This document shows positions 42,982 to 51,956 of a stretch of 64,000 nt of DNA, piece after piece. Position 1 is the stretch's first letter. Every line of letters starts with the position of its first letter. A program made the translations under genes and the position numbers. Below the pieces are notes generated by a model. The model had not been told where the DNA came from and did not search any database. It saw only the letters and a list, made by a program, of their open reading frames with translations. Origin of the DNA: Acinetobacter pittii (GTDB lineage: Bacteria; Pseudomonadota; Gammaproteobacteria; Pseudomonadales; Moraxellaceae); contig NZ_CP139249.1 in NCBI RefSeq assembly GCF_034064985.1, positions 2,232,001 to 2,296,000 of the forward strand, read 5' to 3'.

Positions 42982-44241
42982 TTAAGACGTAAAACGTCCG
43001 TAGGCATCACGTTTTTGATTACGCGAGTTTTGACCGCGGCCATCATAATCATCGTCGTCATCACGGCTGCGACCTCGACCTCGTCCGCCTGAACGGCCAC
43101 CACGATCGTCATCATCATCGTCATCACGGCTGCGGCCACGACCTCGTCCGCCTGAACGGCCACCGCGATCGTCATCATCATCGTCATCACGGCTGCGGCC
43201 ACGGCCTCGTCCGCCTGAACGGCCTCCGCGATCGTCATCATCATCGTCATCACGGCTGCGGCCACGACCTCGTCCGCCTGAACGGCCACCGCGATCGTCA
43301 TCATCGTCATCATCACGGCTGCGACCACGACCTCGTCCGCCTGAACGGCCACCACGATCATCATCGTCGTCGTCATCACGGCTACGACCTCGGCCTCGGC
43401 CACCTGAACGGCCACCGCGATCATCATCGTCGTCGTCATCACGGCTGCGACCACGACCTCGTCCGCCTGAACGGCCACCGCGATCATCATCATCGTCATC
43501 ATCACGGCTGCGACCACGACCTCGTCCGCCTGAGCGGCCACCGCGATCGTCATCATCGTCATCATCACGGCTGCGACCACGACCTCGTCCGCCTGAGCGA
43601 CCACCGCGATCATCATCATCATCATCGTCATCACGGCTGCGGCCACGACCTCGACCACCTGAGCGGCCACCGCGATCGTCATCATCATCGTCATCATCAC
43701 GGCTGCGACCTCGGCCTCGACCACCTGAACGGCCACCACGATCGTCATCATCATCGTCATCATCACGGCTGCGACCTCGGCCTCGACCACCTGAACGGCC
43801 ACCGCGATCGTCATCATCATCGTCGTCATCACGACTGCGACCTCGGCCTCGGCCACCTGAACGGCCTCCGCGATCGTCATCATCATCGTCGTCATCACGA
43901 CTGCGACCTCGGCCTCGACCACCTGAGCGGCCACCGCGATCATCATCATCGTCATCATCACGACTGCGGCCACGACCATTACGGTCATTTTTATGACTTA
44001 AGGCACCCGCTTCACGTGCTTCTTCAGACGTAAATTCATGAGCGTTACCACTTGCATGGGCTGCTCTGCCAGCTTCACGAGCCTCTTCAGAGGTAAACTC
44101 ATGTGCATTACCACTCGCGTGAGCTGCTCGCCCACCTTTGCTGGCTATTTCTCGTACTCTTTCAGGATCCATACTTGCAAATCCACGATTTGAAGTACCT
44201 GTTCTATTGTTATCATCATCTTCATATCTAGTATTAGCCAT
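42982..44241 (-). CDS. KGG-motif stress protein with Arg/Gly/Asp tandem repeats
   Basis: A 419-aa fully hydrophilic protein. Residues 1-34 are acidic/polar. Residues 35-79 hold the KGG-type motif: ASKGGRAAHASGNAHEF then a second copy of RAAHASGNAHEFTSEEAREAG, the plan of stress proteins such as YciG/GsiB. Residues 90-386 are 14 tandem units RGRGRS-R-D7/8-RGGRSGG; a 15th, decayed unit ends QNSRNQKRDAYGRFTS. No hydrophobic core is possible, so it should be disordered. A hydrophilin role in dehydration or general stress is inferred. GGAAGA precedes ATG 44241. Confidence 0.88.
   Translation of the reverse strand: MANTRYEDDDNNRTGTSNRGFASMDPERVREIASKGGRAAHASGNAHEFTSEEAREAGRAAHASGNAHEFTSEEAREAGALSHKNDRNGRGRSRDDDDDDDRGGRSGGRGRGRSRDDDDDDDDRGGRSGGRGRGRSRDDDDDDDDRGGRSGGRGRGRSRDDDDDDDDRGGRSGGRGRGRSRDDDDDDDDRGGRSGGRGRGRSRDDDDDDDDRGGRSGGRGRGRSRDDDDDDDRGGRSGGRGRGRSRDDDDDDDRGGRSGGRGRGRSRDDDDDDDRGGRSGGRGRGRSRDDDDDDDRGGRSGGRGRGRSRDDDDDDDRGGRSGGRGRGRSRDDDDDDDRGGRSGGRGRGRSRDDDDDDDRGGRSGGRGRGRSRDDDDDDDRGGRSGGRGRGRSRDDDDDYDGRGQNSRNQKRDAYGRFTS
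43084..43974 (-). repeat. 63/66-bp coding tandem repeat array
   Basis: Fourteen head-to-tail units: the first is 57 bp, five are 66 bp (eight Asp codons) and eight are 63 bp (seven Asp codons). Unit length always keeps the frame. The repeats are nearly identical in DNA, which also keeps a second minus-strand frame open. Copy number should vary between strains. Confidence 0.95.
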
Positions 44242-44712
44242 AGTTATATCTTCCTATATTTAATTATAGTCACTACCGCTTTTGGTTAACGGATTTAATT
44301 AAGATAGAAGATCTGTAATATTTTCCCACCTAGGCTCTGTATCAATCGATTTAAATGTATATAAAATTAAAATTTTAAATTTTTATAACTTCATTATTTA
44401 AATAAGAATTTATATATTTCAGCTTCTATTCAACTTTACCTTTTATATAATTATTCACTCATTATTACTCAAGCGCACATTAAAATATATTCTTACAATC
44501 AGTTTTAAAACTATCATGTAAATAACAAAACAGTTTAAATAAAAACAAAAATTAAAACTATGAAACATCCCCACCTAAAAAAACACAAATGGGAAACAAA
44601 TAATTTTTTTAAAAAACATAAACATATATCATTACATTTCTTTAAAATCTTTACTTGAGTAATAAAAAATACTATTTAAAAATTAATTTAAGATATTCTA
44701 AGTGAGTTAGCC
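44242..44712. other. 470-bp AT-rich gap
   Basis: Divergent promoter region of the KGG gene and the hypothetical gene at 44713. No open frame, RNA or repeat could be supported; homopolymer A/T runs are common. Confidence 0.6.
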
Positions 44713-45114
44713 ATGAAAGTAGATCAACAATCATCACTTCCACAATATATTCATATTTCTATCCCAGAAATTCTATTAGGTCATATTAAGTCTAAGAATT
44801 CATGGCAGAATTATGATCAAGAATGGAGTTATAGATTAGATCCCCCACATGCAAGCCATCCCTTCCAAAGAGACTTATACATTATTAAATCAAAAGATAT
44901 GAAACAAGAAGATATAAAATTATTACTTGATAATATAGCGCATCAAGATAATAAAGCTTCACAGAATATAGAGGGAGCAAGAAAAGTTATTCAAGAAATT
45001 TTAGACTTATCTAATAATATACCGATAGAAAATTGGTTAGACGATATAGGAAACCGCTCTATTATTGAGAGTATGATTGATAAAAATAAAATTAAGCTAA
45101 TGGAAATTATATAA
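44713..45114 (+). CDS. Hypothetical protein
   Basis: A 133-aa soluble, charged protein rich in Ile, Asp, Asn and Lys, with no signal peptide or TM segment. The second half (KQEDIKLLLDNIAHQDNKAS and the following 40 residues) reads as amphipathic helices. I do not recognise a family. Codon use is more AT-rich than in the metabolic genes. Only a weak ribosome site is seen, and it stands alone between AT-rich gaps; it might be recently acquired. Confidence 0.6.
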   Translation: MKVDQQSSLPQYIHISIPEILLGHIKSKNSWQNYDQEWSYRLDPPHASHPFQRDLYIIKSKDMKQEDIKLLLDNIAHQDNKASQNIEGARKVIQEILDLSNNIPIENWLDDIGNRSIIESMIDKNKIKLMEII

Positions 45115-45254
45115 CTCTCAAATATAAAATATTTTTTTACATCCTTATATATAAAATAACAAAGACAACTTATTAAAAAATTCATTTTACTTATATTTAC
45201 GTAACAACAGTTCACCCTATGAAAATTAGATATTCATACAGAGGTATTTGAAAC

Positions 45255-46133
45255 ATGGAAAACTCAACAAATCAATATCCGACGTCTGCTCCCGCACAAG
45301 TTCAATCTCACCAACCAGGCGATCAGGAAAAAATGCATCCTGAACCAGAGATTATAAAAAGCTCCCATAAAGGTAGCGAGAAGTTAAAAGGTAAAGTTGC
45401 CGTTATTAGTGGTGGCGATAGTGGTATAGGCCGTTCTGTCGCTGTATTGTTTGCCCGTGAAGGTGCCGATATTGCCATCCTTTATCTTGAAGAAGATCAA
45501 GATGCCGAAATCACCAAACAGCTCGTAGAAAGAGAAGGACAACATTGCCTTTTATTAAAAGGTGATATTTCTGACCCAGATGTTGCAAAACTAGATATTG
45601 ATAAAGTTCTACAACAGTACGGCAAAATTAATATCTTAGTGAATAATGCCGGTGTGCAATATCAACAAAAGGAAATTGAAAGCATTAGTAATGAGCAGTT
45701 AGAAAAGACATTTAAAACCAATATTTTTCCAATGTTTTATCTTACTAAAGAAGCCATTCCTTATATGGAAGAAGGCGATAGTATTATTAACACGACCAGT
45801 ATTACCAGCTATCAAGGTCATGATGAGCTAATCGATTACGCAAGTACGAAAGGTGCTATTACTACTTTTACGCGCAGCTTATCGAACAATTTAATGAAAC
45901 AGAAAAAAGGTATACGAGTGAATGGTGTGGCACCCGGTCCCATCTGGACTCCCTTAATTCCAAGTAGTTTTGATGCAGAAACCGTTGCAGAATTTGGTAA
46001 AGATACGCCAATGGGAAGAATGGGACAACCAAGTGAAGTTGCACCTGCTTATCTTTTCCTTGCCTCAGATGATGCAAGTTATATTACAGGTCAGGTTATT
46101 CATGTAAACGGTGGTCAAATCGTTAATGGCTAA
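45255..46133 (+). CDS. SDR-family oxidoreductase, general-stress type (YghA-like)
   Basis: A 292-aa SDR of the subgroup with a 40-residue hydrophilic N-terminal extension (QSHQPGDQEKMHPEPEI), cofactor motif SGGDSGIGRSVA near residue 53, NNAGVQYQQKEIE, and active site YASTKGA. Relatives are YghA and B. subtilis general stress protein 39. Substrate unknown. Convergent with katE across a shared terminator. Confidence 0.92.
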   Translation: MENSTNQYPTSAPAQVQSHQPGDQEKMHPEPEIIKSSHKGSEKLKGKVAVISGGDSGIGRSVAVLFAREGADIAILYLEEDQDAEITKQLVEREGQHCLLLKGDISDPDVAKLDIDKVLQQYGKINILVNNAGVQYQQKEIESISNEQLEKTFKTNIFPMFYLTKEAIPYMEEGDSIINTTSITSYQGHDELIDYASTKGAITTFTRSLSNNLMKQKKGIRVNGVAPGPIWTPLIPSSFDAETVAEFGKDTPMGRMGQPSEVAPAYLFLASDDASYITGQVIHVNGGQIVNG

Positions 46134-46150
46134 TCATTAAGATATAAAAA

Positions 46151-46178
46151 AGCCCTGAAAGTTAAAGCTTTCAGGGCT
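46151..46178. terminator. Strong bidirectional terminator between SDR and katE
   Basis: An 11-bp perfect stem, agccctgaaag-ttaaag-ctttcagggct, flanked by A and T runs. Confidence 0.92.
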
Positions 46179-46189
46179 TTTTTTATTTG

Positions 46190-48328
46190 TTAAGCTGGTA
46201 CGTGAGCAGCGATTTGTTCTCGTGACCAAACACGATGAGCCATAATCAAGTTTTTGAATTTTTCAGCAATTTGCTGGAATTCATCTTCAACTAGCGTACC
46301 TTCATCGGCAACTAAACCTAGCGGTTCAAGTAAATCAGATTTATTACCTAAAAATGCAATTGGTTTTAAATGCTTATAAGCTTCTAATAGATAATGACGA
46401 GTCACACCATCTTGCATAACAGCATTTAAATTATCGCCATCCGGAATGATTACCGCATCATAAGCGATTGAAGGTTCAGCCATTTGCATGCCATCAGCCG
46501 TAATAATTTTATCTTGATGATCTTTTACAGGAGCTAAACTTGGCGCTAATAAATGAAGAGTTACACCTTCTTTAATTGCCCAATTTTTCATAACTTCTAG
46601 TTCATCAGATTTCACTAAATTATGGATGAGCACTGCAACTTTTCGGCCTTGAATATCTTCTGGTGGAAAAGCCAAGAAAGATAATTTAGCTGATTTTTCA
46701 ACTGCAGTTTTCTTATAATCTAGCGTTAAATCAGGAATTTCGATTCCTAAGTTAGCACCTACTTGTCGAGCTAAATCGAGATCAATATTTGCCAAAATTT
46801 GTTGAACTTGGCGCTCACGGATGTGTTTTCTTTGCACTTTACTTAATTCAAAAGTATAGGCATCGACCACGTGCTTTTGCTCATGAGGCGCAAGGCTCTT
46901 GTAGTAAAGGCGCGGTTGTGAAAAATGATCGGAAAAGGTTTCACTTCTTTGACGAAGTTTATGTCCGCTAATATTTTCAGGATAGCTTTCAAAGCCACCA
47001 TTTGAAGCCGCAGGTGGTGTTTCTGCTGGCCAATCATTATCAATTGAGTTTGGTTGGTATGCAGCCTGTCCTTTGTGAATGGTATGTTGGTGAATACCAT
47101 CACGTTGATTATTGTGGAATGGGCATACCGGTTTATTAATCGGAATTTGATGGAAGTTTGGTCCACCTAAACGACTTAACTGCGTATCGGTATACGAAAA
47201 TAGACGTGCTTGTAAAAGTGGGTCATTTGTAAAATCAATCCCTGGCACAATATGGCCTGGACAGAAAGCCACCTGCTCTGTTTCTGCAAAGAAATTATCT
47301 ACATTTCTGTTTAAAACAAATCGGCCAATTGGTGTCACTGGAACCAACTCTTCAGGAATAATTTTTGTCGGGTCCAATAAGTCGAAGTCAAAGTTCATCT
47401 CATCTTCTTCTTCAACAATTTGTACACCAAGTTCCCATTCTGGATAAACTCCATTCTCAATCGCTTCATAGAGATCGCGACGGTGGAAATCTGGATCTTT
47501 ACCTGCAAGCTTTTGAGCTTCATCCCAAACTAAAGCACTTAAACCTTGTTTAGGTGTCCAGTGGAATTTCACGAAATGAGATTTGCCTTGAGCATTAATA
47601 AGGCGGAATGTATGAACACCAAAACCCTGAATTGAACGTAGATTACGTGGAATAGCACGGTCTGACATTGCCCAAATGACTGCATGTGCTGACTCAGGCA
47701 CTAAAGACACAAAATCCCAGAAAGTATCATGAGCAGTTGCTCCTGTTGGCATTTCTGTATCTGGTTCAGGTTTTACGGCATGCACGAAGTCTGGAAACTT
47801 AATACCATCTTGTACAAAAAACACGGGTGCATTGTTACCGACTAAATCGAAATTACCTTCTTGGGTATAAAACTTAATTGCGAAACCGCGGATATCACGG
47901 ACGGTGTCAGCAGAACCACGTGGGCCTTGCACAGTTGAGAAGCGTACAAAAATTGGCGTTTGAATACTTGGATCGGTTAAAAATCCCGCTTTTGTAAAAC
48001 GCTCGTTTCCTTCATAGGCCTGAAAGTAACCATGTGCACCTACGCCACGTGCATGCACAATACGTTCAGGAATACGTTCATGGTCAAAATGAGTGATCTT
48101 CTCTCTTAAAATAAAATCTTCTAATAGTGTCGAACCACGAATGCCCGCTCTTAAACTATTCTCGTTATCCGCTATTTTAACCCCTTGGTTTGTGGTTAAT
48201 GCCTCATTGGTTGCATCATCTCTGACTGAGTCTAATTGTTCAGTTTTTTGGGTAGTATTGGCTTTATTTGCAGCGTCCGCACCAGCCATTTCACTTGTTT
48301 TATTTGTTGATTTAACATTATCAGTCAT
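46190..48328 (-). CDS. katE: Catalase HPII, large-subunit type
   Basis: A clade II large catalase of about 712 aa that breaks down H2O2. Catalytic His is in ERIVHARGVGAHGYF near residue 92; RFSTVQGPRGSADTVRDIRG and the distal Asn in NFDLVGNNAP follow; the proximal haem ligand Tyr is in RLFSYTDTQLSRLG. The last 150 residues form the flavodoxin/GATase-like domain typical of HPII (KVAVLIHN, AVIIPDG). ATG 48328 is better spaced from AGG than the ATG two codons upstream at 48334. It follows the iron-enzyme gene by 55 bp in the same direction. Confidence 0.96.
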   Translation of the reverse strand: MTDNVKSTNKTSEMAGADAANKANTTQKTEQLDSVRDDATNEALTTNQGVKIADNENSLRAGIRGSTLLEDFILREKITHFDHERIPERIVHARGVGAHGYFQAYEGNERFTKAGFLTDPSIQTPIFVRFSTVQGPRGSADTVRDIRGFAIKFYTQEGNFDLVGNNAPVFFVQDGIKFPDFVHAVKPEPDTEMPTGATAHDTFWDFVSLVPESAHAVIWAMSDRAIPRNLRSIQGFGVHTFRLINAQGKSHFVKFHWTPKQGLSALVWDEAQKLAGKDPDFHRRDLYEAIENGVYPEWELGVQIVEEEDEMNFDFDLLDPTKIIPEELVPVTPIGRFVLNRNVDNFFAETEQVAFCPGHIVPGIDFTNDPLLQARLFSYTDTQLSRLGGPNFHQIPINKPVCPFHNNQRDGIHQHTIHKGQAAYQPNSIDNDWPAETPPAASNGGFESYPENISGHKLRQRSETFSDHFSQPRLYYKSLAPHEQKHVVDAYTFELSKVQRKHIRERQVQQILANIDLDLARQVGANLGIEIPDLTLDYKKTAVEKSAKLSFLAFPPEDIQGRKVAVLIHNLVKSDELEVMKNWAIKEGVTLHLLAPSLAPVKDHQDKIITADGMQMAEPSIAYDAVIIPDGDNLNAVMQDGVTRHYLLEAYKHLKPIAFLGNKSDLLEPLGLVADEGTLVEDEFQQIAEKFKNLIMAHRVWSREQIAAHVPA

Positions 48329-48383
48329 GTTCATTACCTATGTTTTAAAGTTAAACGTGGGGTGAATTAAAAAACTCCAAGAG

Positions 48384-49796
48384 TTAGTTTTTGTTAAAGG
48401 AACTTAAATATGGAAAAAGGAGCTCAACATATTTACGTGTGCTCCATAGACCAATGCTTTTATGATGTGAATCTGGGGCCAAAAACGGGGTCAGCTTACA
48501 TATCTTTATGGCAAGATCAGGGGTCTGGCGTATACGTTCCTGAAGTGCATCGAGTTCGCCATCAGAAATATAGCTAAAGAGATAGTCTTGAATACGCTGG
48601 CTATTCTTTAGTTCTCTGCTATAAGCCAAAAAGTTAGAAGCATGGTCACTACCAGCAATCCAATCATGAATAATTTGTCGTTCTACAGGGTTAAATACCC
48701 CAAACATTTTTCCATTTTCTTCATTAATCATTCGCCAGAACACGCTCTGTTCAGGATCGGTATTCAATTTAATCCACTTGTGATCAATGAGGTGTGTAAC
48801 CAACCCTTTAACGTCTTCTGGATTTGATAACCATTGGTTAATCGTTTTACATCCAAACTGTCTAGTTTCGTTATGTATTAGCTGACCCACGAGCGCTTTT
48901 CTTTTTAAAATTTTAAGGACTAAATCTTCAAGATTTAAATTTTTAATAATTTTTGAAGAAGAAACGCCATGGCTATTAAGAGCAAAACCGCGCTTCAATT
49001 TATTAAAGAAAAGTTCTTTGTCTCTATATTTATCGTAAATATTTTCTATAACTTTAATTGCTTTATCTGCATGGCCGTTATCAATGTTATCGATAGTGAT
49101 ATGCAAATTAAAATATTTAGAATCAATACCAAGTTCCGCAAGCTCATAATTACTGATGAGTAGATGAAGTGGCAGTTGCTCATAGCCTAAATTAAAGCCA
49201 ACAATTTCGGGAATGAACTCAGCTGGAGCATAACCAAGCGCCAATTGAATCACGGCATTATGATAATATTCATCTTCTAAGAGTAGATCAAAACTATCGA
49301 GCCCAAGACTACGTAATAAGTCATCATAGATACATACATGATTTGCTTTCGGCTCACCTAGCCCCAGCTCTTCCAAATAGGTAATGATAAGGTCATGAAA
49401 AACCGGATCATTCCAATATTGAACTGAACTATATAGCCATGCACCGTCTACTTTTTTAGTGGGTGAAACTTTAATTAAAAACTCAAATGCCTGACCAACA
49501 TTTTTAAAGTACTCTCTTCCGCCGCCATTTTGTCTACGACTCAAATAGGTCTGAAATAACTCACAATTTTGTTTATTATCATTTTCACACCATTCTTTAA
49601 CGGTCTTTATAGTTGCTGGAAAATCAATTTCCTCTTGATCTATTTTATCTATTTCTTGATTAAGGAAATCTCTTGCTTTCTTTTCTTTTTCAAAACTAGA
49701 AATATCAGGATCAAGGAAAAAAACAAATAATTCGTAATAGTTCTGTTGATTATCTTGTAATAAGTCTAATAATCTTTTTTTCACTACAACAGGCAT
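48384..49796 (-). CDS. Haem-oxygenase-like iron-containing redox enzyme
   Basis: A 470-aa protein whose central and C-terminal parts match the iron-containing redox enzyme (HDO, haem-oxygenase-like di-iron) family. Candidate metal ligands lie in YFNLHITIDNIDNGHADKAI (about residues 227-246) and upstream acidic helices (LLEDEYYHNAVIQLALGYAP). The family performs O2-dependent chemistry on varied substrates; no substrate is known for this one. AGGAGAAT precedes ATG 49796. It stands just upstream of katE, which could remove peroxide made by the enzyme; that link is inference. Confidence 0.75.
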   Translation of the reverse strand: MPVVVKKRLLDLLQDNQQNYYELFVFFLDPDISSFEKEKKARDFLNQEIDKIDQEEIDFPATIKTVKEWCENDNKQNCELFQTYLSRRQNGGGREYFKNVGQAFEFLIKVSPTKKVDGAWLYSSVQYWNDPVFHDLIITYLEELGLGEPKANHVCIYDDLLRSLGLDSFDLLLEDEYYHNAVIQLALGYAPAEFIPEIVGFNLGYEQLPLHLLISNYELAELGIDSKYFNLHITIDNIDNGHADKAIKVIENIYDKYRDKELFFNKLKRGFALNSHGVSSSKIIKNLNLEDLVLKILKRKALVGQLIHNETRQFGCKTINQWLSNPEDVKGLVTHLIDHKWIKLNTDPEQSVFWRMINEENGKMFGVFNPVERQIIHDWIAGSDHASNFLAYSRELKNSQRIQDYLFSYISDGELDALQERIRQTPDLAIKICKLTPFLAPDSHHKSIGLWSTRKYVELLFPYLSSFNKN

Positions 49797-50112
49797 TTCT
49801 ATTCTCCTTTAGTGAGATATAAATTACCATACTTTAACTGAACTATAATCCCAGCCTATCTTTGTTATATTACGTTATCAAGAAACAACCTATAATTTTA
49901 AAAATATTAAATTTCAACAAGATACAAAATAACACAAACTTACATTCTCACCTTTCGAATAATTTAACCAACTGTTTTTATAAAAAATATATAAATTATA
50001 AACCTTTATTACACTTGAGCTACCTTTAAAATTATAAAGACTAAAAACTTAACAAAAAGAAATTAAAAATAATCTTATAACTAAATTAAAAATAGTTTTA
50101 AGGAGAAAACAA
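49797..50112. other. 316-bp AT-rich gap
   Basis: Divergent promoter region between the iron-enzyme gene and the CinA-like gene. I see no gene or repeat in it. Confidence 0.6.
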
Positions 50113-50589
50113 ATGTTTAACTCATGTTGTAAATTACTTGCCCAAGAGAAAATTAAAATCGCATTTTTTGAAAGTGCTTCGGCTGGTTATCTCGCTTACC
50201 GCTTCTCTTTAAGTCCTTATTCAGGTGACATTCTTATTGGAAGCTTAGTTAGCTATGACTTACGTGTTAAAGAGAATACTCTTCATATTTCACCTGAACT
50301 TATTGAAAAATATACGCCTGAGTCTATGCAAGTCACTGTAGAGATGATCAAAAAAGGCAAAGAACTCTTGCATGCCGACCTCTATGTTGCCTGTACTGGC
50401 TTACTAAAAAAGGGGGGCTCGGAAACTAGTGAGAAACCTGTAGGCACTTTCTTTTATTCTATTTATTATCAGAATAATTTTTATAACTTTAGAAGAGTAT
50501 TTAAAGGTTTTCCCTATCTTAAACTTAGACAACTTCTTTATTACATTACCCAAGATATTGAATATATAATATTAGATAATAAAAAATAG
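50113..50589 (+). CDS. Stand-alone CinA C-terminal domain protein
   Basis: A 158-aa protein resembling the nicotinamide-nucleotide amidohydrolase (PncC/CinA) domain: FFESASAGYLAYRFSLSPYS corresponds to the usual AESCTGG region, then GSLVSYDLRVKENTLHIS and YVACTGLL. The usual Cys-Thr-Gly-Gly stretch is replaced by Ala-Ser-Ala-Gly, so activity is uncertain. TTAAGGAGA precedes ATG 50113. It lies among stress genes. Confidence 0.75.
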   Translation: MFNSCCKLLAQEKIKIAFFESASAGYLAYRFSLSPYSGDILIGSLVSYDLRVKENTLHISPELIEKYTPESMQVTVEMIKKGKELLHADLYVACTGLLKKGGSETSEKPVGTFFYSIYYQNNFYNFRRVFKGFPYLKLRQLLYYITQDIEYIILDNKK

Positions 50590-50868
50590 CTTTTCTTTAT
50601 AAAAGATAACAAATACATATTTGGAAATGATCATAGTGTTTGCTTAATTCCAATGTACCTAAATGTAATCTTATCTATCTTCATATTAATTATGTTTATT
50701 GATTAAAATTACATTTTATAGAAATCAAGGTTTTATTTAATAATCAAAGTTACAGTTAAATATAGGGTAACACCCCTAGACTACACATTAAAAATTTTCA
50801 TGTTTTAATGAACCTATCTGAAGCTCTCAGATAAAACACACATCATAAATGATATGAGGTAATTAAAG

Positions 50869-51096
50869 ATGAGCACTACTAATAATCAAAGCAATCAACG
50901 TGATAATCAACAGCAACAACAACAGCAAAACGACAACCGTAACAACCAGCAGCAACAAGGCAACCAACAGCAAAACGATCAACAGCAACAAAACAACCAG
51001 CAACAACAGCAAAATGACAACCGCCGCCAACAACAAGGCTCTAATCAAAAAGATTCAGGCCAACAAAACTCAAATAACAATAATCAGCAACGTTAA
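50869..51096 (+). CDS. Gln/Asn-rich miniprotein
   Basis: A 75-aa protein made almost only of Gln, Asn, Arg, Asp, Ser and Gly (for example NNQQQQGNQQQNDQQQQ). It has no hydrophobic residues beyond the start Met. TGAGG lies 11 bp before ATG and a 13-bp stem terminator follows the transcript, so it looks like a real one-gene unit. Composition suggests a hydrophilin or prion-like low-complexity protein. The opposite-strand frame here is Leu/Val-only and is a mirror artefact. Confidence 0.65.
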   Translation: MSTTNNQSNQRDNQQQQQQQNDNRNNQQQQGNQQQNDQQQQNNQQQQQNDNRRQQQGSNQKDSGQQNSNNNNQQR

Positions 51097-51139
51097 TTCG
51101 TTGCTGACTTAAATGTCATTTGATGCGGTCATTCATTTT

Positions 51140-51169
51140 ATTTAGGAAGGTGCCCTCACCTTCCTAAAT
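51140..51169. terminator. Strong hairpin terminator
   Basis: A 13-bp perfect stem, atttaggaaggtg-ccct-caccttcctaaat, between the Gln/Asn-rich gene and the next small gene. Confidence 0.85.
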
Positions 51170-51211
51170 TTAACATAAGCATAAAATTAAATAAGAGAAG
51201 AGGAAAAACTG

Positions 51212-51529
51212 ATGACAGATCAAAATACAGACCATGCTCAACTTGTAGCTGGCGACCATAATTATTCTGACTCTCGCTGGCGGGAAAGTTATCTTACTCG
51301 ACCTTATTATCAAGAAGCTCAATTAACTACGCCAGATCTGGATTATGATCGTGATTTTTCTGCAGCTTATGAACTAGGTCACCGTGCCCGTTCAGAATCT
51401 AAAGAAGGAACTCAGTTTGAAGATATGGAAGGTAGCTTGCAACAAAAGTGGGAAGAATTAAAAGCTGAATCTCGTTTAAAATGGGAACATGCTAAACAAG
51501 CCATTAAAGATGCATGGGATGACATGTAA
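51212..51529 (+). CDS. Small acidic stress-type protein
   Basis: A 105-aa hydrophilic protein with WRESYLTRPYYQEAQL, then DYDRDFSAAYELGHRARSE, then LKWEHAKQAIKDAWDDM. This W..Y..RPYY / Y..AY..G / AW layout is shared with small conserved proteins found near stress genes in other proteobacteria; no function is known. GAAGAGGAAA precedes ATG. An A/T-flanked hairpin (aaataagctc near 51580) may end it. Confidence 0.75.
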   Translation: MTDQNTDHAQLVAGDHNYSDSRWRESYLTRPYYQEAQLTTPDLDYDRDFSAAYELGHRARSESKEGTQFEDMEGSLQQKWEELKAESRLKWEHAKQAIKDAWDDM

Positions 51530-51633
51530 CATCCTTAATTGGTCCAAAGCCATGAGCTTATTTCCTATTGGCCCTCGGAAATAAGCTCTTTTTATTGCTA
51601 AAATTTCTTAAAAATCCAGCTTCGAGTGCTTCT

Positions 51634-51852
51634 TTAAAAGAAAGGTGGCATATTAAAATTATTATTTAAATATTGATTGGCTAATTGAGCATTATCAAAA
51701 ACTTCTTTTTTGAACTGTACACTAGATGCCGATAATGTATGAGTCGGTTTGATTGTTACTTCAACTACATACTTATTTTGCTCATGTTTGGCTTTCACAC
51801 CATAGATCTCAGACTCATTAATACACGTCCCATCTGTAAAATATACAAACAT
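51634..51852 (-). CDS. Small hypothetical protein
   Basis: A 72-aa protein starting MFVYFTDGTCINESEIYGVK. AAGGTGG lies 7 bp before ATG 51852, so the longer frame to 51933 is rejected. Reads as a small beta-rich domain; not recognised. It is codirectional with the 142-aa gene upstream. Confidence 0.6.
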   Translation of the reverse strand: MFVYFTDGTCINESEIYGVKAKHEQNKYVVEVTIKPTHTLSASSVQFKKEVFDNAQLANQYLNNNFNMPPFF

Positions 51853-51956
51853 GCTTAACCACCTTAAGTATTCATTTGAACGTAAACGTAATAGAGTTCT
51901 AATATCATTTAAGCCTGATCTAAGTAGGTACACATCAGGCTTGACTGAAAATTTGT

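Noticed and set aside
43084..43974. Possible CRISPR array
   Set aside because: Repeats are contiguous, in frame and without unique spacers; it is a coding tandem repeat and no cas genes are near.
42828..43988. 386-codon minus-strand frame rich in Val, Met and Ala
   Set aside because: It is an alternate frame of the KGG repeat array, kept open because each repeat unit is a multiple of three. Its composition is unrealistic, it has no ribosome site, and it runs across the ddrR terminator.
50863..51048. 61-codon Leu/Val-only frame opposite the Gln/Asn-rich gene
   Set aside because: A mirror of CAA/CAG codons, with no ribosome site.
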